The notes beneath the pieces were generated by a model. The model worked only from the letters and a program-made list of their open reading frames with translations. It was not told the origin of the DNA and made no database searches. A stretch of 40,233 bases of DNA from assembly GCF_015207375.1 (NCBI RefSeq), contig NZ_JADEWY010000054.1, positions 1 through 40,233 on the forward strand. Direction: 5' to 3'. This DNA is from Coleofasciculus sp. LEGE 07092 (GTDB lineage Bacteria > Cyanobacteriota > Cyanobacteriia > Cyanobacteriales > Coleofasciculaceae). This document shows positions 15,748-25,008 of this stretch, piece by piece (the stretch's first letter is position 1; the number at the start of each line of letters is the position of its first letter). The translations under genes were made by a program, and so were the position numbers.

Positions 15748-16550
15748 ATTTTAAAATTTCCCCCTCACCCTTAATTCGCTTATCTCAAGGACAGCTCAAC
15801 ATCATAGAAACCTGTCCCCGTAAGTTTCAGCACATTTACTTCGACCAGTTGGGAACACCCGTCTCGCCAGAACAGCAAGAACGCCTGACTTGGGGAAGTC
15901 GTTTTCACCTCCTGATGCAACAACGGGAACTAGGACTACCCGTGGAATCCCTGGTAGAGGAAGATGCTCAACTGCGGCATTGGGTTACGGCTTTAGTTGA
16001 TACAGCTCCAGAGGTGTTTGCAAAAGATTCGCAAACGTTCCGCGACTCGGAACACTGCCGCACTGTTAAGTATCAAGGATATTTGCTGACCGTTATCTAC
16101 GACTTATTAATTGAGGATGAAACCAGCGCCCAGATTCTTGATTGGAAAACTTATCCCCAACCCCAAAACCGTCACTGGTTAGCCAAAGACTGGCAAACGC
16201 GCCTGTATCTCTACGTTTTAGCCGAAACCAGCGATTATTTGCCAGAGCAAATTTCCATGAGTTACTGGTTTGTCAAGTCTCAGCCGTGTCCCCAGAGCCT
16301 TAAGTTTACCTACGACCGAGTACAACATGAAAAGACGCAACAGGATTTAACCGAGTTATTAAGTCAGCTAACCAAGTGGCTGGAACGTTACCAAAATGAT
16401 CACATTCCCTTCCCTCAACTACCCGTCTCAGCAAACCGATGCCATGATTGTAGCTTCGCAGTTCGCTGTCAGAGGACTGCGGATGCGGAGGTGAGTCGTC
16501 GTCAAAAGTTGCTGTCTAATTTAGCTGACATTGAGGAGGTGTCGCTTTAG
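15744..16550 (+). CDS. Cas4/RecB-like PD-(D/E)XK nuclease with Fe-S cysteines
   Basis: A 268-residue nuclease-type protein. The PD-(D/E)XK core is visible as Asp120 (VIYDLLI), ILDWKT (Asp133, Lys135) and the QxxxY motif WQTRLYLY (151-155). Cys24 near the N-terminus with Cys233, Cys236 and Cys242 (CHDCSFAVRC) gives the one-plus-three cysteine layout of 4Fe-4S Cas4/AddB-type exonucleases. It is a stand-alone gene with no CRISPR array or cas gene nearby, so a DNA-repair or unknown role is more likely than CRISPR adaptation. Translationally coupled (ATGA) to the fibrillin gene. Confidence 0.88.
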   Translation: MNFKISPSPLIRLSQGQLNIIETCPRKFQHIYFDQLGTPVSPEQQERLTWGSRFHLLMQQRELGLPVESLVEEDAQLRHWVTALVDTAPEVFAKDSQTFRDSEHCRTVKYQGYLLTVIYDLLIEDETSAQILDWKTYPQPQNRHWLAKDWQTRLYLYVLAETSDYLPEQISMSYWFVKSQPCPQSLKFTYDRVQHEKTQQDLTELLSQLTKWLERYQNDHIPFPQLPVSANRCHDCSFAVRCQRTADAEVSRRQKLLSNLADIEEVSL

Positions 16551-16842
16551 TAACGGGAAAATGAATAGTCTTTATCTTCAGGCACTAAACTCCTGCATTT
16601 ACAGAATCTTCACAGAATGACGAACTTTTTTTACCGAACCTTCATCATTCTTCTTTAAAGATGGGTTATGCTCAGGGGCAGAGAAGGATAATGCTATCAA
16701 AAAAATTATCCTTAAGGTTCTGAGTTTTTGAGAGATCATTAACATCGACTCGATAAAACAAGCGCCACGGCTGGCGCAGTACTGCCTTTCTTCGGGAACA
16801 AAGGAAGCTCTACGGGTGTCGTCAGCTTACAGGGTAAAAAAA
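16551..16842. other. Intergenic stretch with hairpin before a small ORF
   Basis: A compact hairpin GCGCCA-CGGC-TGGCGC (16762-16777) is followed by CCTTT...AAAGG pairing around 16784-16804. The region immediately precedes the small frame at 16843 and could be a structured 5' leader. I compared it by eye with glutamine, cobalamin and cyclic-dinucleotide riboswitch patterns and found no match. Confidence 0.3.
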
Positions 16843-17004
16843 ATGCTGAAGTGGTTCCTATTAATATCCGCGTCGCTCATCGTCTCGGTAGGAGCAATTT
16901 TAACTGCCTATATCAGTGGCGACGGTTGGCTCAAGCCAGAAAAATTCACAGTGCCAAATAGTACCAGCAATCAGGATGAGGTATCATCTCATCCATTTGG
17001 ATAG
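16843..17004 (+). CDS. Possible small single-pass membrane protein
   Basis: A 53-residue frame starting MLKWFLLIS with one hydrophobic helix (about residues 3-24) and a polar Ser/Asn-rich tail. It could be a small membrane or secreted peptide. There is no good binding site (only AGGG nine or more bases upstream), and a GTG at 16816 is an alternative start. I do not recognise a family. Its presence in an otherwise gene-poor 1-kb region keeps the call tentative. Confidence 0.35.
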   Translation: MLKWFLLISASLIVSVGAILTAYISGDGWLKPEKFTVPNSTSNQDEVSSHPFG

Positions 17005-17233
17005 CTCAGGTTTAACCTTGGCGGCTAGAACAGATACTCATGTGTCTTGGTGCAAGATAGACGGCTGTACCAAGACACAGACTATTGGAAAAGATGAATA
17101 ACCCAGGATTTAGGATGACAAGGAGAAGAAGTTTTCTCCGCAAGGATTAGAAGAAATTCAATGGAGTTCTACAATAAGAGTAATGGTGTTTCAGAAAATG
17201 TATCAATAGGGTGCTAACGTCACTGTATCACAT

Positions 17234-17283
17234 TTTGTTTTACTTAAATGTAAAACAAAGCCGATTAGGTTTTAAATTCGGCT
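17234..17283. repeat. Two adjacent hairpins
   Basis: TTTGTTTTAC/GTAAAACAAA (17234-17259, perfect 10-bp stem, 6-nt loop) is followed at once by AGCCGA/TCGGCT (17259-17283). A third near-palindrome, TCAAAAATTGA with TCAATTTTGA, lies around 17481-17505. They have no gene immediately upstream and may be debris of a mobile element or terminators of a lost gene. Confidence 0.4.
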
Positions 17284-17337
17284 CTCTACAGGTTCCCTAA
17301 CCCCTTTTGTAACAAATCTAATTACGATTTCAGTACG

Positions 17338-17451
17338 CTGCGAGCGCTAAACAGCCTGTTTGGGTTGGAACTGAGCCGTAATCAAATCTCAGACATCAGT
17401 CTCCTGCGAGTACTGACGGATCTTAGTTAACTTCGCCTTCCAGAAAACTAG
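17338..17451 (+). pseudogene. Leucine-rich-repeat gene remnant
   Basis: Translation in this frame gives LNSLFGLELSRNQISDIS, then LLRVLTDLS, a stop (17428-17430) and LRLPEN. The LxxLxLxxNQISDIxxL pattern is that of internalin-type 22-residue leucine-rich repeats. Only about one and a half repeats survive, without a start codon and with an internal stop, so this is a fossil of a lost LRR protein. Confidence 0.6.
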
Positions 17452-17614
17452 TTCACGAACAAATAAAACTTGTTTGAGAAATCAAAAATTGACCCATCAA
17501 TTTTGACTCTTGGGACGGAGATACGGGGAAAACGATGCAGTGCATACTGACTCAAATCCAACCATAAATTGCGCTTTTAATGCCTCAATCAGTTGTTACA
17601 AATGAGGTGAGTCG

Positions 17615-18340
17615 ATGAAGAGGCGATTGCTACTTGGGTTCACCGCGAGCCTGTCACTATTAATTACGAGCTTCTATCTTTTCGAGGGTGTTGCCAAACA
17701 AGAACCCAAAATGATTCAATCGGGGAATGTGCGGGAACAAAACTCGACAGATACGCCAGTGCAAGAGTCAATTACAGCAAAGCGATCCCCATCTTTTGAA
17801 GACAGTCCTAGGCTGAACAATACCGCCTCGATCCCTTCTCAATCTTCTATAAAAGTACCGTTTGAGATTTGCAGCGAATCTACAAGCTGGGTGCGTCCAT
17901 CCCAATCTGAACAACTCCAAAAACTCCGAAATTTGCCTCAATATACTGCTGATTTTGACAGTGGATTTAACTCTTTATTCCAAACGTTTTGGACGCACTC
18001 TATCTTTTCATTCACGAATTACGGATTGAGCGCTCGGATTGAACCTATCTATTTATCGGGTCTTTGGACAATTTTGGATAACACTTGGAATTGTTACGAA
18101 TCCACTCGTGTTGAGCGAATAAATTCTGGAAAAATTGCTGAAATTTGGGTTTTAGCTCACCAAGTTATTAGCTTTCAATGGGTAGGCAATCGCTACGTTA
18201 TGGTTGTCGCACCCACACAGCAAGGAGTCCAGTTGATTCAATTTCCCAGACGGGAAAATCAGTCTTCCCTTCCTTTAACCGTTGTGACTGAAGATGGCAG
18301 GGAACTGGAAATTATTGATGCAGGGTTGAAGACGGAATGA
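17615..18340 (+). CDS. Secreted or membrane-anchored protein of unknown function
   Basis: A 241-residue protein with a basic N-terminus and hydrophobic helix (residues 5-24, LLLGFTASLSLLITSFYLF) typical of a signal peptide or anchor, then a Ser/Thr/Asn-rich linker to about residue 80 and a folded C-terminal domain with two cysteines (CSES, about 88, and NCYES, about 167). A binding site GAGGTG lies six bases before the ATG. No family is recognised. The preceding kilobase is decayed DNA, so the gene may be of accessory origin. Confidence 0.65.
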   Translation: MKRRLLLGFTASLSLLITSFYLFEGVAKQEPKMIQSGNVREQNSTDTPVQESITAKRSPSFEDSPRLNNTASIPSQSSIKVPFEICSESTSWVRPSQSEQLQKLRNLPQYTADFDSGFNSLFQTFWTHSIFSFTNYGLSARIEPIYLSGLWTILDNTWNCYESTRVERINSGKIAEIWVLAHQVISFQWVGNRYVMVVAPTQQGVQLIQFPRRENQSSLPLTVVTEDGRELEIIDAGLKTE

Positions 18341-18364
18341 GAACTAAACTTATGTTGGCGGTTT

Positions 18365-18397
18365 AGATCCCCGACTTCTTTAAGAAATCGGGGATCT
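18365..18397. terminator. Bidirectional hairpin between convergent genes
   Basis: AGATCCCCGA (18365-18374) pairs with TCGGGGATCT (18388-18397), extended inside by TTCTT/AAGAA. It sits between the stop codons of the secreted protein gene and the GH13 gene. Near-identical GATCCCCGACTTCTT palindromes are common in cyanobacterial genomes, so it may be a dispersed repeat serving as terminator. Confidence 0.65.
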
Positions 18398-18440
18398 GCC
18401 TTTACTGACGTACCTCACAAGTGCAACTCCAGAGCCAACC

Positions 18441-20462
18441 TTAAACCAGTGCATATACTTTGGCTTCCCAAGGAAAAATTGCTTCTCGTCCAACCCATTC
18501 TGGCGGCACCCTGCGGTCTTGGGTAATTTCGTGCCAGTACTTGCCCTCAGGGGTAGGGGGCCAATTTGGAACGACATATTCTCCCGCAGAACTCGCAGAA
18601 CTCATTGAATTGGGCGTACCGTACTCAGAGAAGTTAGCCACTACAATAACCAAATTTTCCCCAGAACCTCGCTGCCAAACTACAACCCGCTTGCCGTCGT
18701 GGAAGTCGGCATGAATAAAGTTAGTATCGTTCACAGCTAAGGCATCCGAAGACTTTCGTAAGTGAACCAATCGCGCCACATAGCTAAAAATCTGCCGTCG
18801 CCCATCTTGCTCAATGCGGCTATAGTTAACAGGATCGACCTGCTTGTGTTGGACTCTTTTTTCGGGTTCGACATTAAAGATATCTAGATCATGGCGATCG
18901 CCAAATTCTTCCCCCGCCAAAATCATCGGAATTCCTATCGCCGTTAGCAAGCAAACAAACGCCAGTTTAATCCGGGGTTCGGTATCGTTAATACCATTAT
19001 TAATCAGATAGTTGTAAAGACGTTCATTCCCCATGCCGCCGACATCATGGGACGTGACATAGTTAATTACCTGAGAGCTGTCTGTAAAGCCCAAGAAACG
19101 GCAGTCAATCATTTTACGGACACTCCATTCAAAACTGGAGTCGCTGTCGGCATTCTGCCCCAAAATCACCTGTCTGAGAATGCGTTTGAAATGTTTGTTC
19201 CAAAGTGTATCAAGGCGGTTTTGATGAATTAACGTCAGAGGAACACTCGATTCCTCACCAGCGACGAGGAAATTATCACTGCTTCCCCCCCGTTTCTGCC
19301 AAAGTGTGCGGGAAAACTCTTTGAATTCCTCAACAAAGTTGTAGTTATGAATAGTGTTGATGCTATCGAGACGCAATCCATCCACTCGATAATAATTGAT
19401 CCAGTGGTCAATGTGCGTCTTCATGTACTCGCGGGCAGGAACAAAGGAAGATTTGTCTCCAGAAATGGGATGATAGTCTTCTACCCAATAGTTATATTTA
19501 AATAAATCACCGCCAAAGGCATTGCGTTCATATTGTTCGGGATCGCCACTATTCCATTCAACATAAAAATCCAGATAATTGATAGCGCGGTAAGGATTGT
19601 TGCGAGCGAAAGCCATTGCCACATCTAATAAAAAACGCACCCCCTTTTGATGACAGGTTTTAATGAGATGGACTAAATCAGTGGACGGAGTGGAAACTGA
19701 CTGAGAATCGGGAAATCCCAACTGGAAATCTGCGGCAAAATAGTTGGCTGTACCATACCCCCATTCCAACTTATCCTGACTATCTGCTGGGGGTAATAAT
19801 TCTAAAGCATTGATACCTAACTCTATTAAATGTGCTTGGTTCTCCAATTCGTCAACTCCTGGAAAATTCGGCGCACCCTTTTCCTGTACAAACAATGCCA
19901 CTACATCTTGAAATGTTCCATCGCTAATTGTTATTTTTCCCGATGTATCAATCCGAGTCCAGCGAGTTGGCAATTGATAAATAATTAAGCGATTGTTAGT
20001 CGGCAGGGTTTCTAAAGCAGCGTCACCTTCCCACTCAACTGTTTGTCCGTTTGGATCACAGGGAATAAGCTTGCCATTTTGATAGAGAATAACACTAGCA
20101 GGGTGGTGACTCGCGGCTCCTTCTGATTCCGAAGGAACGGGTGCCAAAAAACGCCGATCTACCGTCCAAGCGGTTGGATCAGTGCAGTAAAGAATGGGAT
20201 GAGTCTCGTTGTAAACATTAGCATCGCGTACCTTGAACCAGTAAAAATAAACCTCACTCTCAGTTAAATTACAATCTTTAGCTGAGATTTCCCATAACTC
20301 AGGAAAATCAATTGATTGTTGCAGGGTAATTTCGCGAAAATTGTCGTAGGGATTATTATGGGATTCAATTTTTCCAATATAGAGAGTTGGTGTTGGCTCT
20401 ACTTTGCCAGGACGCCACAAAACAAAGTGAGTTTCTTTTCGATTTAATAGATGAGAAAGCAT
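18441..20462 (-). CDS. GH13 alpha-amylase family protein
   Basis: A 673-residue glycoside hydrolase family 13 protein. An N-terminal beta domain (about 1-110, CBM48/early-set-like) precedes the TIM barrel. Catalytic residues are in place: nucleophile Asp366 in GLRLDSI, acid/base Glu403 in AGEE, and the transition-state Asp473 in TSHDVGG. Region I is divergent (DVAMAFARN instead of DVVxNH). The family makes or breaks alpha-glucan bonds; branching, debranching or trehalose-forming activity cannot be told apart here. No signal peptide, so it is likely cytoplasmic and linked to glycogen. Confidence 0.88.
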   Translation of the reverse strand: MLSHLLNRKETHFVLWRPGKVEPTPTLYIGKIESHNNPYDNFREITLQQSIDFPELWEISAKDCNLTESEVYFYWFKVRDANVYNETHPILYCTDPTAWTVDRRFLAPVPSESEGAASHHPASVILYQNGKLIPCDPNGQTVEWEGDAALETLPTNNRLIIYQLPTRWTRIDTSGKITISDGTFQDVVALFVQEKGAPNFPGVDELENQAHLIELGINALELLPPADSQDKLEWGYGTANYFAADFQLGFPDSQSVSTPSTDLVHLIKTCHQKGVRFLLDVAMAFARNNPYRAINYLDFYVEWNSGDPEQYERNAFGGDLFKYNYWVEDYHPISGDKSSFVPAREYMKTHIDHWINYYRVDGLRLDSINTIHNYNFVEEFKEFSRTLWQKRGGSSDNFLVAGEESSVPLTLIHQNRLDTLWNKHFKRILRQVILGQNADSDSSFEWSVRKMIDCRFLGFTDSSQVINYVTSHDVGGMGNERLYNYLINNGINDTEPRIKLAFVCLLTAIGIPMILAGEEFGDRHDLDIFNVEPEKRVQHKQVDPVNYSRIEQDGRRQIFSYVARLVHLRKSSDALAVNDTNFIHADFHDGKRVVVWQRGSGENLVIVVANFSEYGTPNSMSSASSAGEYVVPNWPPTPEGKYWHEITQDRRVPPEWVGREAIFPWEAKVYALV

Positions 20463-20723
20463 TGCAGCCGCTTATTTTTAAACGTTGGCTAAGGAAAAAT
20501 ACAGGCAGTTTCAACTACACAGACTTATCTTAACCTTATTTCACTGTAGACAGTCTTTGGGTTGAGTCAAGAGCGATCGCTTGTAGTTTGGGGAGAGGAT
20601 CACCCAGTCACTGCCATTCACCTTAAGTTCAATCTTAGCCAAAGACAACAGATTTCAGTCAAAATAAAAGTAACTCACACGTTAGGCTTGATCAATAATC
20701 AGTAACATTCTTCAGGAAGTCTT

Positions 20724-21449
20724 ATGAGTAACACTAGCGACTTTCGTCAAGCAATGCGCAATGCCAAGGGTCACGCTCTAGTGGGACCCAATGTCATTGC
20801 TAACGCCCTCCCCTACCTAGGAGGAGGACTCGTTTTAACCGCTTTAGGCACCTACGGAGGGCTGGGAGTCATCCGCAGCAATCCAGGGCTATTCATGACT
20901 ACCTTCTGGGTTGCCCTCATTGCTGAACTTGCTCTTTTCTTCGTTGCCCGTGGCGTAGCGGAGAAAGGCAACAATACCGTTGCACTGCCTCTTTTAGCGA
21001 CCTACAGCCTCCTCTCTGGCTACACCCTCAGTGGTTTAGTATTCGTTGCCCTCGGAACCCAAGGAGTTGGTATTCAAGGCATCGGTATTGCCGCCCTCGG
21101 TTGCGGCGTTGCCTTTATTGCGGGTCGTCAAATTGGCTCCAACCTCTCAGATGAAGATGGCTTGGCGCTAACTAAAACCGTGCGCCTGGGTATTATCGCT
21201 CTGTTAGTTGTATTGGTTGCCCAGCTTGTCTTAGGCTTTTTTGGCATCTATACACCAAGTTGGCTCGAAATTGGCATATCCGGCATTGGTGTCTTTCTAT
21301 TTGCCGGTGCAGCGGTAGTCGATTTCTACATCCTGCCCCGCACCTACCGGGATGACCAAGCTGTTCCCGCAGCCCTGTCGATGTACTTAACTTACATCAA
21401 CCTGTTTATCTTTATTTTGCGGTTGCTCATCGCCCTGAATCGTGACTAA
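20724..21449 (+). CDS. Bax inhibitor-1 (BI-1/YccA) family membrane protein
   Basis: A 241-residue protein with about seven membrane helices and little else. The pattern of short loops and the ending YLTYINLFIFILRLLIAL fits the BI-1/YccA family, whose members are calcium-leak channels or protease modulators in other organisms. Its cyanobacterial role is unknown. The start is supported by CAGGAAG eight bases before the ATG. A terminator hairpin follows at 21474, so the gene appears monocistronic. Confidence 0.82.
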   Translation: MSNTSDFRQAMRNAKGHALVGPNVIANALPYLGGGLVLTALGTYGGLGVIRSNPGLFMTTFWVALIAELALFFVARGVAEKGNNTVALPLLATYSLLSGYTLSGLVFVALGTQGVGIQGIGIAALGCGVAFIAGRQIGSNLSDEDGLALTKTVRLGIIALLVVLVAQLVLGFFGIYTPSWLEIGISGIGVFLFAGAAVVDFYILPRTYRDDQAVPAALSMYLTYINLFIFILRLLIALNRD

Positions 21450-21473
21450 TCCAGTTCCATAACTTGGGCAAAC

Positions 21474-21504
21474 TAGGGGTGCAGCTTTACTGTACCCCTA
21501 TTTT
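21474..21504 (+). terminator. Rho-independent terminator
   Basis: TAGGGGT (21474-21480) pairs with ACCCCTA (21494-21500), with an inner CAG/CTG pair, followed by TTTT. It ends the BI-1-type gene, 24 bp after its stop. Confidence 0.75.
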
Positions 21505-21557
21505 GTGTCTGAAGCTAAAATCAAAGAAGCAACCTTTAACGTAAATAGTGGAAAGCA

Positions 21558-22665
21558 ATGGAAGCACTCGACATCAAACGCGAAGTCGAAACTTTGTCAG
21601 AGCGCCTGGGTAAAACCCAGGACTATCTTTGACGTTGCTGCTTTAAATGCCAAAATCCATGATTTGGAGCAGTTAGCCGCTCAACCTGATTTTTGGGACG
21701 ACCAAACTTCGGCACAGAAAACCCTTCAAACTCTCAACCAACTTAAATCCAATATCCAGCAGTACGAACAGTGGAAAGCCAATTTGGAAGACGCTAGAGC
21801 TGTTATAGAGTTGTTGGAGTTAGAAGTAGACGAAGCGTTACTTCAAGAAGCTGAAACAAACTTAACTCAGCTTAACCGCGAACTCGATCGCTGGGAATTA
21901 GAACAGCTTTTATCCGGTCTATACGACTCTCAAGGTGCTGTTGTGAGTATCAATGCGGGGGCTGGCGGTACAGATGCCCAAGATTGGGCAGAAGTATTAC
22001 TGCGTATGTACACCCGTTGGGGCGAAAGCCATGGTTATAAAGTTCATCTGACAGAACTCTCTGAAGGGGATGAAGCGGGAATTAAGTCAGCCACCCTAGA
22101 AATTGACGGGCGCTATGCCTATGGCTACCTGAAAGCGGAAAAGGGAACCCACCGACTGGTGAGAATCTCTCCCTTTAATGCCAACGGCAAGCGGCAGACA
22201 AGCTTTGCTGGCGTGGAAGTTATGCCAGTACTGGAGAAGGACGTAGATCTCGATATTCCTGAAAAAGATTTAGATATTACCACGTCTCGATCTGGCGGTA
22301 AGGGAGGGCAGAACGTTAACAAGGTGGAAACTGCTGTGCGGGTTGTTCACACTCCGACTGGGATTGCCGTGCGCTGTACTCAGGAGCGATCGCAACTACA
22401 AAATAAAGAAAAAGCCCTCGCTATTCTTAAAGCCAAGCTGCTGATTATTGCTCAAGAGCAACGCACTCAAGAAATTGCCGAAATTCGAGGCGATATGGTA
22501 GAGGCGGCTTGGGGCAACCAAATTCGCAACTACGTCTTTCATCCGTACCAGATGGTGAAAGACCTACGCACCAACGTCGAAACCTCAGCCGTAGAGGATG
22601 TGATCAACGGCGACCTCGACCCCTTCATCGAAGCTTACCTGCGACAGGAAACGCAATTGACCTGA
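21558..22665 (+). CDS. prfB: Peptide chain release factor 2 with programmed +1 frameshift
   Basis: RF2 recognises UGA and UAA stop codons and releases the finished chain from the ribosome. The gene is in two frames. The first 24 codons run from ATG 21558 ([13 protein letters not shown]) to TGA at 21630-21632; a +1 shift at CTT-TGA-C then continues with [15 protein letters not shown] to the stop at 22663-22665, about 368 aa in total. The catalytic GGQ is in [13 protein letters not shown]. Without the shift, the main frame could be misread as a longer protein from 21505; its extra N-terminus is not RF2-like. Confidence 0.96.
21616..21633 (+). promoter_or_regulatory. prfB: RF2 autoregulatory frameshift site
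   Basis: CAGGACTATCTTTGAC: slippery CTT next to an in-frame TGA followed by C, with an internal Shine-Dalgarno-like AGGA just upstream. Low RF2 makes the ribosome pause at TGA and slip +1, restoring RF2. This matches the well-known prfB mechanism. Confidence 0.95.
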
Positions 22666-22688
22666 TAGGGGGAGTAGGGAGTGGGAAG

Positions 22689-22728
22689 AAGGGGAGATGG
22701 GGGAGATGGAAAACAAGTCAATTTATCC
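22689..22728. repeat. Dispersed purine-rich repeat, copy after prfB
   Basis: GGAGATGGGGGAGATGG followed by AAGTCAATTTATCC. A close relative, in the same strand order and also ending in AAGTCAATTTAT, lies inside the priA reading frame at 40176-40214. Confidence 0.5.
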
Positions 22729-22829
22729 TATGCACCTCCGCCCCCCTACCCCAAGGCAATTGTTAAGTGATCTGTTACATTAAAACTAAGACTATAAAAT
22801 ATCCCTTTGATCTTTATTGACTATTACTA

Positions 22830-23045
22830 ATGAATCATCCTTCTTCACTCTCCGAAACCCAAGAACAGCGTCTTGGCGTAACACCAAGTTCACCTGGACT
22901 CGCATCTAGCGAACCTCAAGCCAGTTACGTGAAGCTGGCTATGCGGAACATGGTGCGTAAAGGAGGCAAATCCCTACAGCACTTTTTCTTAACCACAGTC
23001 GGTTTGTTGACTGTATTGGTAGGTTTGGCTTACCTAACTCACTAG
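22830..23045 (+). CDS. DUF3285 family small membrane protein
   Basis: A 71-residue protein. After a polar, variable N-terminus it has the conserved block SYVKLAMRNMVRKGGKSLQH and a single hydrophobic helix (LTTVGLLTVLVGLAYLT) to the end, which I recognise as DUF3285, found in cyanobacteria and plastid-bearing lineages. Function unknown. It is probably a single-pass membrane protein with the N-terminus in the cytoplasm. It precedes ybeY by 154 bp on the same strand. Confidence 0.82.
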   Translation: MNHPSSLSETQEQRLGVTPSSPGLASSEPQASYVKLAMRNMVRKGGKSLQHFFLTTVGLLTVLVGLAYLTH

Positions 23046-23199
23046 ACAATTTTGCACTTTTGTGGCTTTTAAGACACTGAGGAACCATGAAGGGCGAGCT
23101 ATGGAGTGTAAACCAATCATAAAAAACGATAACTATTCTTCCTTTAGGAGTGCTTCTGACTCCTAACCTCTGATCCTATATCCACAAAAGAGGCTACTT

Positions 23200-23721
23200 G
23201 TGCAAGTTGAAGTCATGGTGCAGGATTGTTTCTTTGCTGCCTCCCAGTCAGCAGCAATAGAAAAATGCCCTAATCCTATTTCATCAGATACCTGGGAGCG
23301 TTGGTTCTACCAATGGATAGAATTCCTGAAACCCCATATCCCGCCTGCTGATACTTACGAACTCAGTCTTCGCCTCACCGAGGATTCGGAAATTCAGGTA
23401 CTTAATGCCCAATATCGCCATAAAAATCAGTCAACAGACGTACTTTCTTTTGCGGCTTTGGAGGTAGACTCTCCTAAGTTGCCCCCTGAAGTCCAGTTAT
23501 CTATGCCTTTGTATCTTGGCGATCTTGTTATTTCAGTTGAAACGGCTTATCGTCAGGCTAAGGAACAGGGACATTCGTTACAAACTGAACTGGCTTGGTT
23601 GGCGACTCACGGTTTGCTTCATCTATTGGGGTGGGATCATCCGGATGAAGAAAGTCTAATAAGAATGCTGAACCATCAGCAAGCTTTACTGCAACTTGTA
23701 AATTTGACGTTACAAGTATAA
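23200..23721 (+). CDS. ybeY: Endoribonuclease YbeY, 16S rRNA maturation
   Basis: A zinc-dependent endoribonuclease (173 aa) involved in 16S rRNA 3'-end maturation and ribosome quality control. The metal-binding signature is His137, His141 and His147 in HGLLHLLGWDH, and the upstream fold motif STDVLSFA is also intact. The start is GTG at 23200 with GAGG seven bases ahead; an internal ATG at 23215 is less likely. It begins the ybeY-dgkA-trpG cluster that is common in cyanobacteria. Confidence 0.95.
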   Translation: MQVEVMVQDCFFAASQSAAIEKCPNPISSDTWERWFYQWIEFLKPHIPPADTYELSLRLTEDSEIQVLNAQYRHKNQSTDVLSFAALEVDSPKLPPEVQLSMPLYLGDLVISVETAYRQAKEQGHSLQTELAWLATHGLLHLLGWDHPDEESLIRMLNHQQALLQLVNLTLQV

Positions 23722-23767
23722 TGGCACTGAATTGTGCCACCTACAACTGAAAGGGAATCAAAGATCA

Positions 23768-24280
23768 ATGATAATAAACAAGACTCACATTTCTAACTCC
23801 CACTTGTTTGCTCCGAGTTCTCTAGCTGTGTCCCCTGAACTGCCAATCTCAACCTCGACTCCAGTCGATTCATCTGTCAAACCCAAGCGAGAACTAGCTT
23901 GGTGTATTGCCCCAACCTTACTGATTAGTTTTAAATATGCCTGGGCTGGCTTGTATTACGCCTTTATTACTCAGCGCAACTTTCGCATCCATACTATAAT
24001 TGGTACTCTGGCAGTTAGCTTGGGTGTTTTTTTACATTTAGCTTGGATAGAAATTGCAGTGATTGGCGTGACAAGCGGACTGGTAATGGCAATGGAGTTG
24101 TTAAATACAGCACTTGAGTCAGTCGTAGACTTGACAGTGAAACAGTCATACCACGAACTCGCCAAAATTGCAAAAGACTGTGCGGCTGGTGCAGTCCTCA
24201 TCTCAGCGCTTACTGCCGTGTTCGTCGCTGGAGTGCTACTACTACCCCCTTTATTCGCTCGGATTCAATCACTTGTATAG
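23768..24280 (+). CDS. dgkA: Diacylglycerol/undecaprenol kinase family protein
   Basis: Integral membrane kinase of the prokaryotic DgkA family, which phosphorylates diacylglycerol or undecaprenol. An N-terminal cytoplasmic tail of about 55 residues, longer than in E. coli, precedes three helices. The active-site block is NTALESVVDL followed by HELAKIAKDCAAGAVL, where the Glu and the Asp-Cys-Ala-Ala-Gly stretch are diagnostic. I start at ATG 23768, giving 170 aa; an earlier GTG at 23732 is in frame but has no support. It begins 46 bp after ybeY and is likely co-transcribed. Confidence 0.88.
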   Translation: MIINKTHISNSHLFAPSSLAVSPELPISTSTPVDSSVKPKRELAWCIAPTLLISFKYAWAGLYYAFITQRNFRIHTIIGTLAVSLGVFLHLAWIEIAVIGVTSGLVMAMELLNTALESVVDLTVKQSYHELAKIAKDCAAGAVLISALTAVFVAGVLLLPPLFARIQSLV

Positions 24281-24364
24281 TACAGTACTCTTTCTTTGAC
24301 TGACTTGTTTTATAATCTAACTCTTTTTAGAAGTTAGGGGTCAGTTACAAAGGAGTTATGAGTT

Positions 24365-24982
24365 TTGATTCTAGTTATTGACAATTACGATAGTTTCACC
24401 TATAACTTGGTGCAATATTTGGGTGAACTAGGAGCTGAGTTGCCTACAGCCTCAGATATCCAGGTTTACCGAAATGACAAAATTGACGTGGAACAAATCC
24501 GCCAGCTTCAACCTGATGGCGTGGTGATTTCTCCCGGTCCAGGACGTCCTGAAGATGCGGGAATTTCTTGTGAGTTGATTCGGCAGTTGGGTGGAACTTT
24601 GCCGATTCTGGGAGTTTGTCTAGGTCATCAAAGTATAGGTGAAGTATTTGAGGGTCAGATTATTTCAGCACCACTGTTGATGCATGGCAAAACGTCAGAA
24701 ATTTATCACACGGGTGTCGGCGTGTTTGAAGGATTGCCCAACCCCTTCACCGCAACTCGTTATCATAGTTTAGTCATCGATCGCCAAAGCTGTCCCGATG
24801 TTCTAGAAATTACGGCTTGGGTTGAAGATGGAACTATTATGGGGGTGAGGCATCGGAACTATCCCCATCTTGAAGGCGTCCAATTTCATCCAGAGAGTAT
24901 TCTCACAGATTGTGGTAAAGAACTCTTACGAAATTTCCTGAAAACCCTTTCAGCGTCGCACCATAACCTGATGTCAGTGTAA
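24365..24982 (+). CDS. trpG: Anthranilate/aminodeoxychorismate synthase glutaminase
   Basis: Class I glutamine amidotransferase subunit (205 aa) that supplies ammonia to TrpE for tryptophan and/or PabB for folate; in many bacteria one protein does both. Nucleophile Cys85 sits in GVCLGHQS, and the His-x-Glu pair in [23 protein letters not shown] and the [10 protein letters not shown] loop are typical. The start is TTG at 24365: AGGAG lies nine bases ahead, and the nearer ATG at 24358 is out of frame and opens only a seven-codon frame. Third gene of the ybeY-dgkA cluster. Confidence 0.92.
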   Translation: MILVIDNYDSFTYNLVQYLGELGAELPTASDIQVYRNDKIDVEQIRQLQPDGVVISPGPGRPEDAGISCELIRQLGGTLPILGVCLGHQSIGEVFEGQIISAPLLMHGKTSEIYHTGVGVFEGLPNPFTATRYHSLVIDRQSCPDVLEITAWVEDGTIMGVRHRNYPHLEGVQFHPESILTDCGKELLRNFLKTLSASHHNLMSV

Positions 24983-25008
24983 TCTATGGAGAATTCATTT
25001 AAGAAACG

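Noticed and set aside
15744..16550. CRISPR-associated Cas4
   Set aside because: The nuclease is Cas4-like in motifs, but there is no CRISPR array or other cas gene in the window and it is coupled to a fibrillin gene.
16741..16842. Known riboswitch
   Set aside because: No match by eye to glutamine, cobalamin or cyclic-dinucleotide riboswitch cores; only generic hairpins are visible.
16916..17101. 61-codon frame overlapping the small membrane ORF
   Set aside because: No hydrophobic or conserved pattern, no binding site, and the overlapping frame with a membrane helix is more plausible.
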